Source of the DNA: Salipaludibacillus daqingensis
Lineage (GTDB): Bacteria > Bacillota > Bacilli > Bacillales > Salisediminibacteriaceae
Direction: 5' to 3'
DNA: 64,000 nucleotides
NCBI RefSeq assembly: GCF_029891575.1
Contig: NZ_JARZHF010000001.1
Span: 186,001-250,000 of the forward strand
This document shows positions 28,909 through 37,633 of the stretch, piece after piece (position 1 is the stretch's first letter; each line of letters starts with the position of its first letter). Both the position numbers and the translations under genes were made by a program. The notes beneath the pieces are model-generated. The model saw only the letters and a list, made by a program, of their open reading frames with translations, was not told where the DNA came from and searched no databases.

Positions 28909-29181
28909 TTACTTAACTGCGTCTTTAAGGGCTTTACCAGGTTTGAAAGCTGGCACATTGCTTGCTGGAATTTCGATTTCTTCACCTGTTTGTGGGTTAC
29001 GACCTTTACGAGCCGCACGCTCACGTACTTCAAAGTTACCAAAGCCAATTAATTGGACTTTTTCACTATTTTGAAGTGAACCAGTGATGACATCAAAAAC
29101 TGCATCAACAGCACTCGTTGCATCCTTCTTAGAAAGTTCGGATTTTTCAGCAACTGCATTGATAAGTTCTGTCTTGTTCAT
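28909..29181 (-). CDS. hbs: DNA-binding protein HU
   Basis: This 90-residue nucleoid protein (HBsu) has [21 protein letters not shown] at the dimer interface, [20 protein letters not shown] as the DNA-binding arm and [16 protein letters not shown] at the end. The start is ATG 29181, six bases after an extended AGGAGGAGGTG Shine-Dalgarno; the GTG nine bases upstream is within that site. It lies between spoIVA and folE, as in B. subtilis. Confidence 0.97.
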   Translation of the reverse strand: MNKTELINAVAEKSELSKKDATSAVDAVFDVITGSLQNSEKVQLIGFGNFEVRERAARKGRNPQTGEEIEIPASNVPAFKPGKALKDAVK

Positions 29182-29248
29182 ACCATTCACCTCCTCCTTT
29201 ACTTATACTGTGTTATTACTGTTCTTTCACAATCATAAGCTTTTTATA

Positions 29249-29311
29249 CTTGTTCCCCTCAATTCAAGGGATAACAAGGCTTATGTTAAACCAAAAAGCT
29301 TAATAATTCAA
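29249..29311 (-). promoter_or_regulatory. hbs promoter and 5'-end hairpin
   Basis: On the minus strand TTGAAT (29306-29311) and TAACAT (29283-29288) are 17 bases apart. The predicted transcript start (near 29276) coincides with a hairpin, CTTGTT.CCCTT / AGGGG.AACAAG (29249-29278). A hairpin at the very 5' end of this strongly translated mRNA would be expected to stabilise it. The rest of the 355-base gap up to spoIVA is very AT-rich and shows nothing else clear. Confidence 0.55.
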
Positions 29312-29527
29312 CATTTTTTGCATATTTGTTGGATTTTTTATGCCTTTTTTCCTTTACATGGTAAGATAACATACATTTTTTACATATATTAGGATAAATT
29401 GTATGCTCCCCCAAACACCTTGCCTAAGCTATTTTCTTTCATTTTCTTTATATATTTTATTGTTTTAGGGAACAATGGTCAACATTTTTTATTTATAACG
29501 AAGAAAAAATAAAAAGCCAAAATAAAA

Positions 29528-29547
29528 AGCCCTCCGAATGGAGAGCT
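29528..29547 (-). terminator. Terminator of spoIVA
   Basis: The stem AGCTCTCC / GGAGGGCT with loop ATTC is followed by TTTTATTTT on the minus strand. The first arm overlaps the end of spoIVA by two bases. Confidence 0.75.
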
Positions 29548-31024
29548 ATAGAATTATCGCTATTAAACCACCTGAACCTTCGTTAATGATTCTCTCAAGT
29601 GTTTCTTTTAGTTTGTATCGCGCATTTTCTGGCATAAGTGACAACTTAGCTGATATTCCTTCTCGAACAATAGAGTTTAATGATCGTCCAAAAATATCAG
29701 AGTTCCAAATCGACAATGGATTTTCTTCAAAATCTTGCATTAAATAACGAACTAGTTCTTCACTTTGTTTTTCCGTTCCAATAATCGGTGCAAATTCTGA
29801 TTCCACATCGACTTTGATCATATGAATGGATGGGGCAACAGCTTTTAACCGAACACCAAATCGCGATCCTTGACGAATGATTTCTGGCTCATCTAAGCTC
29901 ATATCAGTAATAGTTGGAGCAGCTATGCCATAACCCGTCTGCTTAACCATTTTTAGCGCTTCTGAGACTTGATCATATTCTGACTTGGCGTATGCTAGGT
30001 CCTGCATAAGCTCTAGAAGATGGTCTTTCCCTCTTATCTCTACACCTACCACTTCCATTAGAATTTGATCATACAGGTCTTCAGGAGCTTTTAAATCTAC
30101 TTCAGCTACTCCTTGACCCATCTCTATCCCAGCAAGGGACGCATGATCGATAAATTCATATTCCGTGAAATGTCCAACCATTCTGTCTACATCTCTCAAA
30201 CGCTTAATATCTTTAACTGTTTCTCTCACCGCATGTTCATAATTCGCTCTTAACCAATGTTCTTCTTTTAAAACCATAACCCAACTTGGCAAATTTACAT
30301 TCACTTCATGAACTGGAAATTCAAATAATACTTCTCTCATGACCGTGTGAATATCTTGTTCTGTCATTCCTTCAATGTTCATCGCTAATACAGGCACATC
30401 ATGCTTTGCTTCTAAATTTTCTCTAAGACTTTCCGTTTCAGGGTGAGTAGGGTGTACGGAATTGACAACGACTATAAATGGCTTTCCTACTTCTTTTAAT
30501 TCTTCAATAACCCTCTCCTCAGACTCTAAATAATCTCTCCGAGGAATTTCACCGATAGATCCATCTGTCGTGACTGCTACCCCAAGCGTTGAATGCTCTT
30601 GAATGACTTTACGCGTTCCTATTTCTGCTGCTTCTTGGAAAGGAATTGCATCTTCATACCAAGGTGTGTGAATCATTCTTGGACCGTGTTCATCTTCATA
30701 ACCAGTTGCGCCTGGTACAGCGTAACCAACACAATCAACGACACGAACATTAACGTCTAATCCTTCATCAACATGAATAGAAACCGCTTGATTTGGCACA
30801 AATTTCGGTTCTGTTGTCATGATTTGTCTTCCTGCTGCACTTTGAGGAAGTTCATCTTGTGCCCTAGCTCGATCTTGCTCAGTTTCAATATTCGGAATCA
30901 CAACTAATTCCATAAACTTTTTTATAAATGTTGATTTCCCTGTTCTGACTGAGCCTACAACACCGAGATAAATGTCACCACCCGTTCGCTCTGCAATATC
31001 TTTGAAGATATCTACTTTTTCCAC
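29546..31024 (-). CDS. spoIVA: Stage IV sporulation protein A
   Basis: This 492-residue cytoskeletal ATPase polymerises around the forespore as the basement layer of the coat. The Walker A motif is GVVGSVRTGKSTFIKKF at residues 22-38 and a Walker B-like VRVVDCVGYAVPGATG follows. The C-terminus (EGISAKLSLMPENARYKLKETLERIINEGSGGLIAIIL region) is the part anchoring to SpoVM and is well conserved. The start is GTG after AGGAGGCGATTTT. It proves a spore former. Confidence 0.97.
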   Translation of the reverse strand: MEKVDIFKDIAERTGGDIYLGVVGSVRTGKSTFIKKFMELVVIPNIETEQDRARAQDELPQSAAGRQIMTTEPKFVPNQAVSIHVDEGLDVNVRVVDCVGYAVPGATGYEDEHGPRMIHTPWYEDAIPFQEAAEIGTRKVIQEHSTLGVAVTTDGSIGEIPRRDYLESEERVIEELKEVGKPFIVVVNSVHPTHPETESLRENLEAKHDVPVLAMNIEGMTEQDIHTVMREVLFEFPVHEVNVNLPSWVMVLKEEHWLRANYEHAVRETVKDIKRLRDVDRMVGHFTEYEFIDHASLAGIEMGQGVAEVDLKAPEDLYDQILMEVVGVEIRGKDHLLELMQDLAYAKSEYDQVSEALKMVKQTGYGIAAPTITDMSLDEPEIIRQGSRFGVRLKAVAPSIHMIKVDVESEFAPIIGTEKQSEELVRYLMQDFEENPLSIWNSDIFGRSLNSIVREGISAKLSLMPENARYKLKETLERIINEGSGGLIAIIL

Positions 31025-31099
31025 AAAATCGCCTCCTGCTCAGTTTCTAAGTAAACTCATTCATGCGGGCATGATTGAATTCAAGTCTTTGTCTCTATT

Positions 31100-31127
31100 A
31101 CTCTATGATGTTGTCCACTATTTATGA
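31100..31127 (-). promoter_or_regulatory. Candidate sigma-E promoter of spoIVA
   Basis: On the minus strand TCATAAA (31121-31127) and CATAGAGT (31100-31107) are 13 bases apart, about 75 bases before the spoIVA start. They resemble the mother-cell sigma-E pattern, as expected for spoIVA. Confidence 0.5.
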
Positions 31128-31250
31128 CAAGGATGTTCAGAGTTTTCTTAACATCAATTTCGTCTACTTGGATACATATTCAGTAGATTTACCATTAGAA
31201 CAGAAAATCTGTACTTTTAAATGAAATAGATCATAATTATTCCATCTACA

Positions 31251-31389
31251 TTTTTTATTTGGTATTAGGCCTGCAAGGTAATGCAATGGCTTTCTTTAAG
31301 TAAATTTTCCTCACACCGTTTAAAATTAATGAATGAACTAATTACTCATAAAGGTTTATCATCGTCTACTTAAAATACCAAATAAAAAA
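31251..31389. repeat. 139-base element bounded by perfect 16-bp inverted repeats
   Basis: TTTTTTATTTGGTATT (31251-31266) and AATACCAAATAAAAAA (31374-31389) are perfect inverted arms around a 107-base non-coding core. The ends and size resemble a miniature inverted-repeat element, but no flanking target duplication is obvious. Alternatively it is a long hairpin transcribed in either direction. Confidence 0.6.
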
Positions 31390-31746
31390 TCAGGCCACCA
31401 AACACCCATTATTAGGAAGCTCAACAAAGGGTGACCAAGGGGAAGGTTCCTTCGGTTGATAGGAGAGACAGATTCCCAATCATTTATGTTTTGAATGCCA
31501 ACGAGGAAAATCCATCAATTCATAAAAGAGAGTCCCTCATTGTATGTTAGGCAACTGGAAGGCACTATCTATCTCGCTTACTTCCTTTCTTCACCGACGC
31601 TCTCTCGTTTCGGGCACTATACGCTTCCTTTACTTTCCGAATACGCGGCGGGTAGCTGCTGAAAAGTTTGGCACACCTCCTCCTACGATCATCATTACCA
31701 AAACTTATCCACAACTCAAAAATCTATTGTTTCCTAAACAATAAAA
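31390..31746. other. Unexplained intergenic block, spoIVA to yphF
   Basis: These 357 bases separate the inverted-repeat element from the yphF terminator. The part from about 31545 to 31700 is clearly richer in G and C than other gaps here. A minus-strand GGAGGAGGTG at about 31675 is followed by a 14-codon frame (GTG, ...SAATRRVFGK), too short to call. The plus strand is open for 66 codons but with no ribosome site. It may be a decayed gene or an RNA; I cannot assign it. Confidence 0.4.
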
Positions 31747-31778
31747 AAACCATCACCTCTTCGCAGAGTTGATGGTTT
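31747..31778 (-). terminator. Terminator of yphF
   Basis: A 14-bp stem with one mismatch (AAACCATCAACTCT / AGAGGTGATGGTTT), loop GCGA, is followed by a T run. It lies five bases after the yphF stop. Confidence 0.85.
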
Positions 31779-31783
31779 TTGCA

Positions 31784-32500
31784 CTATTCATTCATGAATA
31801 TTACTTCTCCATTTTCTATTGTTTGAGGAATCGAATAAACAGGAACAAACGGACTCTCTTCCACCAATAACCAGAGGAGATCTTCTTTCTCTTGCTCATT
31901 GTCCCATTCATATTCCTCTGCATAATGTTGTATATCTAACGAATAATCAATAACGATACTTCCATCTGTTTGAAACAAAAGGGGCAATTTATGATTGGGA
32001 TGAAACGGACTATCCACTAGTGGCTCTTCATCATAGCCTAATGCATCAAAATCTAATTTTAACAGTTCACTTCCTACCACTTCTTTAATTGGCGCATAAT
32101 CGTTCTGACTCCGATATTGAAATATCTTTCTCTCAAGATCTTGAATAATCCTAACAGTATTTAGATCTATTAATTTCACTTCCGGTGTATCTTCAGGAGT
32201 GACCAAAACATATTGGTACTGTCCTCCACTTTCAAATGAATTACCTGGTGGCTGTTGAAGATAAGCCGGAATTAGTTGAGAAAAATTGATCGGATATTTA
32301 CGGAATATCGGTGTGTCTGCATCTCTAGTCTTTATTGGTAAAACCCCTGTATTTTCTTGATATTGCACAACAGCAGCCTGTACCGACTGTAACTGATCTT
32401 CATAAGGTGCCTGATTTTGTCTTCTTTCTTCGTCTGGATACAAACATCCAGTTAAAAGTGTGATAACGACTACCAGAAAGCCTAGACGGAAATAAGTCAT
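31784..32500 (-). CDS. yphF: YphF-like lipoprotein
   Basis: This 238-residue lipoprotein has an N-terminal signal sequence and a lipobox LTGC near residue 19. The mature part begins with a short DEERRQNQAP linker, then QVQAAV-type helices resembling a pilin or secretion-associated fold (LQSVQAAVVQYQENTGVLPI). Its position between spoIVA and yphE matches B. subtilis yphF, a gene of unknown function. The start is ATG after GAGGTGAGG. Confidence 0.75.
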   Translation of the reverse strand: MTYFRLGFLVVVITLLTGCLYPDEERRQNQAPYEDQLQSVQAAVVQYQENTGVLPIKTRDADTPIFRKYPINFSQLIPAYLQQPPGNSFESGGQYQYVLVTPEDTPEVKLIDLNTVRIIQDLERKIFQYRSQNDYAPIKEVVGSELLKLDFDALGYDEEPLVDSPFHPNHKLPLLFQTDGSIVIDYSLDIQHYAEEYEWDNEQEKEDLLWLLVEESPFVPVYSIPQTIENGEVIFMNE

Positions 32501-32535
32501 AATATATCCTCACCTCTACTTTATCTTAAACCTAT

Positions 32536-32739
32536 TTATTCTGGAACTGGCCCCGTAAAGACAACTAGAACCATAATCAATCCCGATATCATGATGACTA
32601 AAAAACAGATCGTCAGTAATATATATCTTAAAATACCTGTAAGTTTTTCTTTTGTAAAAATGGTTAAAATGACAGAAAAGAACATTAAGCCCATTCCAAT
32701 AAAAGACACCCACATTTTTAATAGTGGATCTTCAAACAT
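32536..32739 (-). CDS. yphE: YphE-like small membrane protein (DUF2768)
   Basis: This 67-residue protein has two transmembrane helices (about 9-27 and 38-62) joined by TKEKLTGILRY. The size, topology and position beside yphF match the DUF2768/YphE family. The start ATG is preceded by GGGGGATAATA. The family is linked to spore formers; its function is unknown. Confidence 0.75.
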   Translation of the reverse strand: MFEDPLLKMWVSFIGMGLMFFSVILTIFTKEKLTGILRYILLTICFLVIMISGLIMVLVVFTGPVPE

Positions 32740-33139
32740 TATTATCCCCCTACCTCCTTAAAATTGCTGCATGCTTTATAGTGTTGATACCTTAGAAATA
32801 GATTTATCCTGGATTATTATAGCATAGGCAATGGCAGGATGCATAAAAAGAAGACCGCTACAATACATATTAATTTTCCTAATAAATAATATGTATTCCT
32901 AGATATGTATTCTTCGTTAGGAGCTCCAGACGAGGTTATTGCTAATGAAAAGAGATGCACTGCCTTTGCTTGACATTTTGAGTTCTTAAAGCACAAAAAA
33001 GCTGAAGAAAAGGGGCCCTTTCTTCAGCTTTAACGACTAAATAATGCCTAAAATAACTTGATGACAGCCATGCTCTTGTCTTTACTATATATATGACAAC
33101 ATTGAATAATTTGATCACTACGAACGTCTAATTCTTGCA
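32740..33139. other. Gap between spoVIF and yphE with inverted repeat
   Basis: This 400-base non-coding gap holds the spoVIF terminator (32998-33031) and an inverted repeat, AATACATATT (32862-32871) with AATATGTATT (32888-32897). A third related copy GATATGTATTC lies just beyond. The repeat could be an operator or a weak terminator. I see no gene. Confidence 0.5.
32998..33031 (-). terminator. Terminator downstream of spoVIF
   Basis: The 13-bp stem AAAGCTGAAGAAA / TTTCTTCAGCTTT is followed by T residues on the minus strand, about 110 bases after the spoVIF stop codon. Confidence 0.75.
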
Positions 33140-33400
33140 TTATTTTTGAAACATTTTCGCAAGTGTACCAAAATCCATCGGAACTTGATTTGACGTAATC
33201 GCTTTTACCAATTGATCTTCTTTTTCTTTTGATACAGGTTTATTAGCCATTTTTGCAACTTGATGAATTAGTTTTCGAACATTTTGTTCATTTTTTAAAT
33301 CTGTTTGATTAAGCGATTGAGCCAGTTCTAATAAATCTTCTTGTTTTACATTCGTTTTTTTCTCAATTTGATCATAAAATGGGTTTTTATTTTCGTTCAC
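33140..33400 (-). CDS. spoVIF: Stage VI sporulation protein F
   Basis: This 86-residue protein matches the SpoVIF family (YjcC of B. subtilis, required for late coat assembly). Family segments are FYDQIEKKTNVKQEDLLELAQSL and NVRKLIHQVAKMANKPVSKEKEDQLV, with the short conserved tail MDFGTLAKMF. In B. subtilis the gene is elsewhere. Here it sits between gpsA and yphE, with its own terminator. Confidence 0.85.
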   Translation of the reverse strand: MNENKNPFYDQIEKKTNVKQEDLLELAQSLNQTDLKNEQNVRKLIHQVAKMANKPVSKEKEDQLVKAITSNQVPMDFGTLAKMFQK

Positions 33401-33474
33401 ACTTCATTCCTCCTCATACATTGATGTTTTATATCGTATGCATCATAGAGGTATTCGTGTGACTAGTTCTTCAT

Positions 33475-34524
33475 TTAAGGTTCAAATTGGTTAAGTGGAT
33501 CACTGTCACCAAACTTTAAATCTTCCACTTCGTGTTTTTTTACTCGTCCCATTAATTCAGAAACAGCCTCTTTAGGAGATTTATCATGAAAAAGAACTTG
33601 GTATAATTCTTCTGTAATCGGCATTTCAATGTTTGTTTTCTCAATTAATTGATAAGCTGCTTTCGCAGTTCGAATTCCTTCAACAACCATTCCCATTTCT
33701 TGTTGAACTTCTTCAACTGATTTTCCTTTGCCAAGCATGTTGCCAGCCCGCCAATTTCTACTATGTACACTCGTGCATGTGACAATCAAATCTCCGAGAC
33801 CAGTCAAACCAGCGAATGTAAGAGGGTTTGCACCTAATTTCATACCTAAACGAGCAATCTCAGCTAATCCTCTCGTCATCAACGCAGCTTTCGCATTATC
33901 GCCAAAACCTAACCCATTAGTCATCCCTGCACCAATTGCGATAATGTTTTTCAACGCTCCACCAATTTCAACACCGATAAGATCTGGATTCGTGTATACA
34001 CGGAAGTGTTGATTCATAAATAGGTCTTGAACTTCTTCCGCACTTTCTATAACCATAGAAGAACTAGTTACGGTTGTAGGCTGACGCCTAGATACTTCTT
34101 CCGCATGAGACGGACCAGAAAGAGCCACGACAGAACGCCTTTTTTCTTCAGGAATTTCTTCTTCAATAATCTCTGAAATTCGTAAATGTGTTTCTGGTTC
34201 AATTCCTTTACTAGCATGAACGAACAATAAAGGACCAGTAATGTGCTCCTTAGCCTCTGACAATACTTCTCTCATTGCTTTTGTAGGAACGACAACAAGG
34301 ACTACATCAACTTGATGAAGTGCGTCACCTATATTTGTATATGCATGAATATTATCAGGTAATGTAACATCTGGTAAATAGCGTATATTCCGATTATTAC
34401 GATTAATACTCTCTACCTGTTCAGCAGATCTTCCCCACAATTGAACGTCGTGTCCATTATCCGCTAAAACAAGCGATAAAGCGGTACCCCAACTTCCAGA
34501 ACCTAATACTGCAATTTTCGCCAT
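33475..34524 (-). CDS. gpsA: Glycerol-3-phosphate dehydrogenase (NAD(P)+)
   Basis: This 349-residue enzyme reduces dihydroxyacetone phosphate to sn-glycerol 3-phosphate for phospholipid synthesis. The Rossmann motif is AVLGSGSWGTALSLVLADNG; HASKGIE, ALSGPSHAEEV, and GALKNIIAIGAG with the catalytic Lys follow. The start is the second of two Met codons, seven bases after GGAGG. It is followed upstream by plsY, which uses its product. Confidence 0.96.
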   Translation of the reverse strand: MAKIAVLGSGSWGTALSLVLADNGHDVQLWGRSAEQVESINRNNRNIRYLPDVTLPDNIHAYTNIGDALHQVDVVLVVVPTKAMREVLSEAKEHITGPLLFVHASKGIEPETHLRISEIIEEEIPEEKRRSVVALSGPSHAEEVSRRQPTTVTSSSMVIESAEEVQDLFMNQHFRVYTNPDLIGVEIGGALKNIIAIGAGMTNGLGFGDNAKAALMTRGLAEIARLGMKLGANPLTFAGLTGLGDLIVTCTSVHSRNWRAGNMLGKGKSVEEVQQEMGMVVEGIRTAKAAYQLIEKTNIEMPITEELYQVLFHDKSPKEAVSELMGRVKKHEVEDLKFGDSDPLNQFEP

Positions 34525-34535
34525 CATTATGCCTC

Positions 34536-35153
34536 CTATTGTTTCACTGATGCTTTTTGACCTAGCTTACTTTCTTCACCTTTTAATAACCTCTCAATAT
34601 TTGACCGATGTCTCCAAAAAGAGAGTCCAGTAATACCTACTAGAAAATAAACGAAATAAAATGGATAATCAAAATAATCAAATGATAATGCCGCAATAAT
34701 CGTTGTTCCTAACATGAAAAGAAGTGAGCCTAATGATACAAATCGAGTAATTACAATAGATAAAATAGCAATAACACCAGCAATCAAAGCTGGAAAAAAT
34801 ACGAGAGCAGCTAATACACCAATCGTAGTCGCTACTCCTTTTCCGCCTCTAAATCCATAATAAATCGGCCAATTATGACCGATAATTGATGCAAAACCAC
34901 TAGCAGCAGCAATCATAGGATCACCACCAGATAACCAAAAACCAATCCAAACTGCAACAATACCCTTTGCACAATCTAATAATAACACTGCAATAGCTGG
35001 CGCTAACCCCATCACTCTTAAGGTATTGGTTGCACCAGCATTTCCACTGCCGTGATCTCTTATATCCAATTGTTTAAACTTCTTCCCAATCACATAGCTA
35101 AAACTAATAGCACCGATAAGGTAGGATAAAATAATCGCAATGGCAGACGTCAT
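34536..35153 (-). CDS. plsY: Acyl-phosphate:glycerol-3-phosphate acyltransferase
   Basis: This 205-residue membrane enzyme makes lysophosphatidate. It has five hydrophobic helices and the conserved DIRDHGSGNAGATNTLRVMG loop and GHNWPIYYGFRGGKGVAT loop. It lies just 11 bases from gpsA, so substrate-producing and substrate-using enzymes are co-transcribed; B. subtilis keeps plsY elsewhere. Confidence 0.95.
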   Translation of the reverse strand: MTSAIAIILSYLIGAISFSYVIGKKFKQLDIRDHGSGNAGATNTLRVMGLAPAIAVLLLDCAKGIVAVWIGFWLSGGDPMIAAASGFASIIGHNWPIYYGFRGGKGVATTIGVLAALVFFPALIAGVIAILSIVITRFVSLGSLLFMLGTTIIAALSFDYFDYPFYFVYFLVGITGLSFWRHRSNIERLLKGEESKLGQKASVKQ

Positions 35154-35180
35154 AAGATTCCCCCCCTACACTTTTTCTAC

Positions 35181-36497
35181 TTAATTACTTTTTTTACGTG
35201 CGATAATATGAATTGGTGTTCCCACAAAATTGAATGCTTCCCTAATTTTATTTTCTAAATATCTTTTATAAGAAAAGTGAAGCAATTCTGGGTCGTTAAC
35301 AAAAATGATAAACGTTGGCGGAGCAACGGATACTTGAGTTGAATAGTTAATCCTTAGTCTTCGTCCACCGTGATCGGTAGGGGTTGGATTCATCGTTACT
35401 GCATCGACAATCACATCATTCAAGACATGGGTTTGCACACGAAGAGTATGAGATTCACTCACTGTGTTAACTGCTGGTAATAAATGCTGCAACCGCTTTT
35501 TTGTTTTAGCAGATAAGAATACAATTGGTGCATAGTCCATGAATAAAAATTCATCACGGATTTTTTGTTCAAATGTTTTCATTGTCCTCTCATCTTTCTC
35601 TACAGCGTCCCATTTGTTAACGACAATCAAAATCGCCCTACCAGCTTCATGAGCATATCCGGCTATTTTTTTATCTTGTTCAATAATACCTTCCTCTGCA
35701 TCAATGACAACAAGAACAACGTTGGAGCGTTCAATCGCTTTTAGAGCTCTTAATACGCTATATTTTTCTGTGGACTCATACACTTTCCCTCGTTTTCTCA
35801 TCCCTGCCGTATCGATGACAACATACTCTTGATTATCCTTTGTAAACGGCGTATCAATTGCATCTCTCGTTGTCCCAGGGATATTACTGACGATAACGCG
35901 CTCTTCACCTAGAATCGCATTCACAAGGGATGATTTCCCTACATTTGGGCGACCAATAAGACTCATGCGGATCGTATCATCATCATACCCGTCTCCTTCA
36001 TCTTTCGGGAAACTCGCTGCAGCATGATCCAATAAATCCCCTAGACCTAATCCGTGAGAACCTGAGATTGGATATACTTCCCCTATACCTAAACTATAAA
36101 ATTCATAAAGCTTTTCATGCAAAGATGGATCGTCCATTTTATTAACAGCAACAACAACTGGTTTTTTTGACCGAAGAAGAATTTGTGCTACTTCTTCGTC
36201 TGATGCTGTTAAACCTTCTCTACCATTTACGACAAAACAAATAACATCTGCTTCCTCAATCGCTATTTCAGCCTGCAAACGAACTTGTTCAAATAGGGGC
36301 TCTTCACTAATTTCAATTCCACCTGTATCAATAACAAAAAATTCATGTTGCAACCACTCACCTGAACTGTAAATTCGATCTCTTGTCACTCCAGGTTTAT
36401 CTTCTACAATCGCAATTCTTTCTCCTACTATTCGATTAAAAATTGTTGATTTCCCTACATTCGGACGACCAACAATGGCTAGTACTGGTTTTGGCAA
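35181..36497 (-). CDS. der: Ribosome-associated GTPase Der (EngA)
   Basis: This 438-residue protein has two tandem GTPase domains. Domain 1 shows [18 protein letters not shown] and NKMD; domain 2 shows [22 protein letters not shown] and NKWD. A C-terminal KH-like domain (about 350-438) ends with a basic tail. It acts in 50S subunit assembly. The start is TTG with GAGG eight bases ahead. Confidence 0.97.
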   Translation of the reverse strand: MPKPVLAIVGRPNVGKSTIFNRIVGERIAIVEDKPGVTRDRIYSSGEWLQHEFFVIDTGGIEISEEPLFEQVRLQAEIAIEEADVICFVVNGREGLTASDEEVAQILLRSKKPVVVAVNKMDDPSLHEKLYEFYSLGIGEVYPISGSHGLGLGDLLDHAAASFPKDEGDGYDDDTIRMSLIGRPNVGKSSLVNAILGEERVIVSNIPGTTRDAIDTPFTKDNQEYVVIDTAGMRKRGKVYESTEKYSVLRALKAIERSNVVLVVIDAEEGIIEQDKKIAGYAHEAGRAILIVVNKWDAVEKDERTMKTFEQKIRDEFLFMDYAPIVFLSAKTKKRLQHLLPAVNTVSESHTLRVQTHVLNDVIVDAVTMNPTPTDHGGRRLRINYSTQVSVAPPTFIIFVNDPELLHFSYKRYLENKIREAFNFVGTPIHIIARKKSN

Positions 36498-36777
36498 AAT
36501 AATTTCCTCGCTTTCATTTGTAACTCCATACTTCCTACATTATACGTGGAAGTAGACAGGAATGAAACCTGTATTCGTATAACGATGGCTTATGAAGGTT
36601 CATAACTTGTTCATTATAGCAGATTGTTTCTTCTTCTCCCATAACTGATTTAAAAACGTGGTTATTTCTATTAAAATTATTTAACTATTTTACATACATA
36701 CAACATTGCTCTTCTAGTCGAGTTATTATCAGATTCTAACAAATCACTCGAACTTTACGATAAAAAGAGAAAAATGA

Positions 36778-37410
36778 CTATACATTTATTTTTGTCTTTT
36801 TTCTAGATATATATTGGTTATTTAAGATGATATTTTCTGTTATCTTCACTTTAACTTTTTCTAATACTGACCAAGAAGCAATAACAAATAGTGACAAGGA
36901 AACAATGTCTAGTAATAGCATGCTATCTACCTTGTGAAATGTGTAGGCCGTCCCTAATTCAACAGTCATCATTAAACTCGTAAGAACTATTCCTTGGAAA
37001 GTTCCCAATAGCAAAGAATACATTCGAGTATACACATTTCGAAGACTAATAAATAACATAGGAAGAACAACAATCACAATCATCCACAAAGGGGACATAA
37101 GAAGCCATACTGGCTCCAAATATATGACACGATGAATCATCCAAATCCAATTTGCAATAAAAAAACTAATAAAAAAGCCTAAGAATAATTGATTTTTTTC
37201 CAATTTCATCATAATAATTATACAAAAAATTAAACAAGGTACTAACGCTAAATTCCAGTCTATATACGCGAATGTTACGCTCCATGATGAAAGGATAATT
37301 GAGGTTAGAGAAAATGATAATAAAGTCATTTTTACTTTTGAAGGTTCAAAGAAGAACATAAGAACAATAATCATCATCCAAGTTAACCAATAAAATAATA
37401 TACCATCCAT
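36778..37410 (-). CDS. yphA: YphA-like integral membrane protein
   Basis: This is a 210-residue membrane protein with six to seven predicted helices. The start is MDGILFYWLTWMMI (ATG 37410) after GAAAGGAAT; a start 12 codons earlier has no ribosome site. Position between der and fni matches B. subtilis yphA, of unknown function. Sequence conservation is low, so the name rests largely on synteny. The protein ends with a basic tail (SRKKTKINV). Confidence 0.65.
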   Translation of the reverse strand: MDGILFYWLTWMMIIVLMFFFEPSKVKMTLLSFSLTSIILSSWSVTFAYIDWNLALVPCLIFCIIIMMKLEKNQLFLGFFISFFIANWIWMIHRVIYLEPVWLLMSPLWMIVIVVLPMLFISLRNVYTRMYSLLLGTFQGIVLTSLMMTVELGTAYTFHKVDSMLLLDIVSLSLFVIASWSVLEKVKVKITENIILNNQYISRKKTKINV

Positions 37411-37545
37411 ATAGATATTCCTTTCTGCTTTTAAATGAAGTTTCACCGAAAGGAAGACCCTTCATACATTTCTAAAAAACATTGACATTCTAAAGTAAGT
37501 TTTTATAGTTTTATCATTTAGTTGATTATTAATAAAAACATCAAA

Positions 37546-37575
37546 AAAGGCTCCGTCTATATAAACGAAGCCTTT
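37546..37575 (-). terminator. Terminator of fni
   Basis: On the minus strand AAAGGCTTCGT / ACGGAGCCTTT is followed by T residues, about 60 bases after the fni stop. Confidence 0.8.
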
Positions 37576-37633
37576 AACAAAATGATCGTTGTAGAATTTT
37601 TAAATCATTCGTTCAATATACTGCTCAAACAAG

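Noticed and set aside
31544-31744. 66-codon open frame on the plus strand between spoIVA and yphF
   Set aside because: No ribosome site, no recognisable family, and codon use unlike neighbours; better treated as part of an unexplained block.
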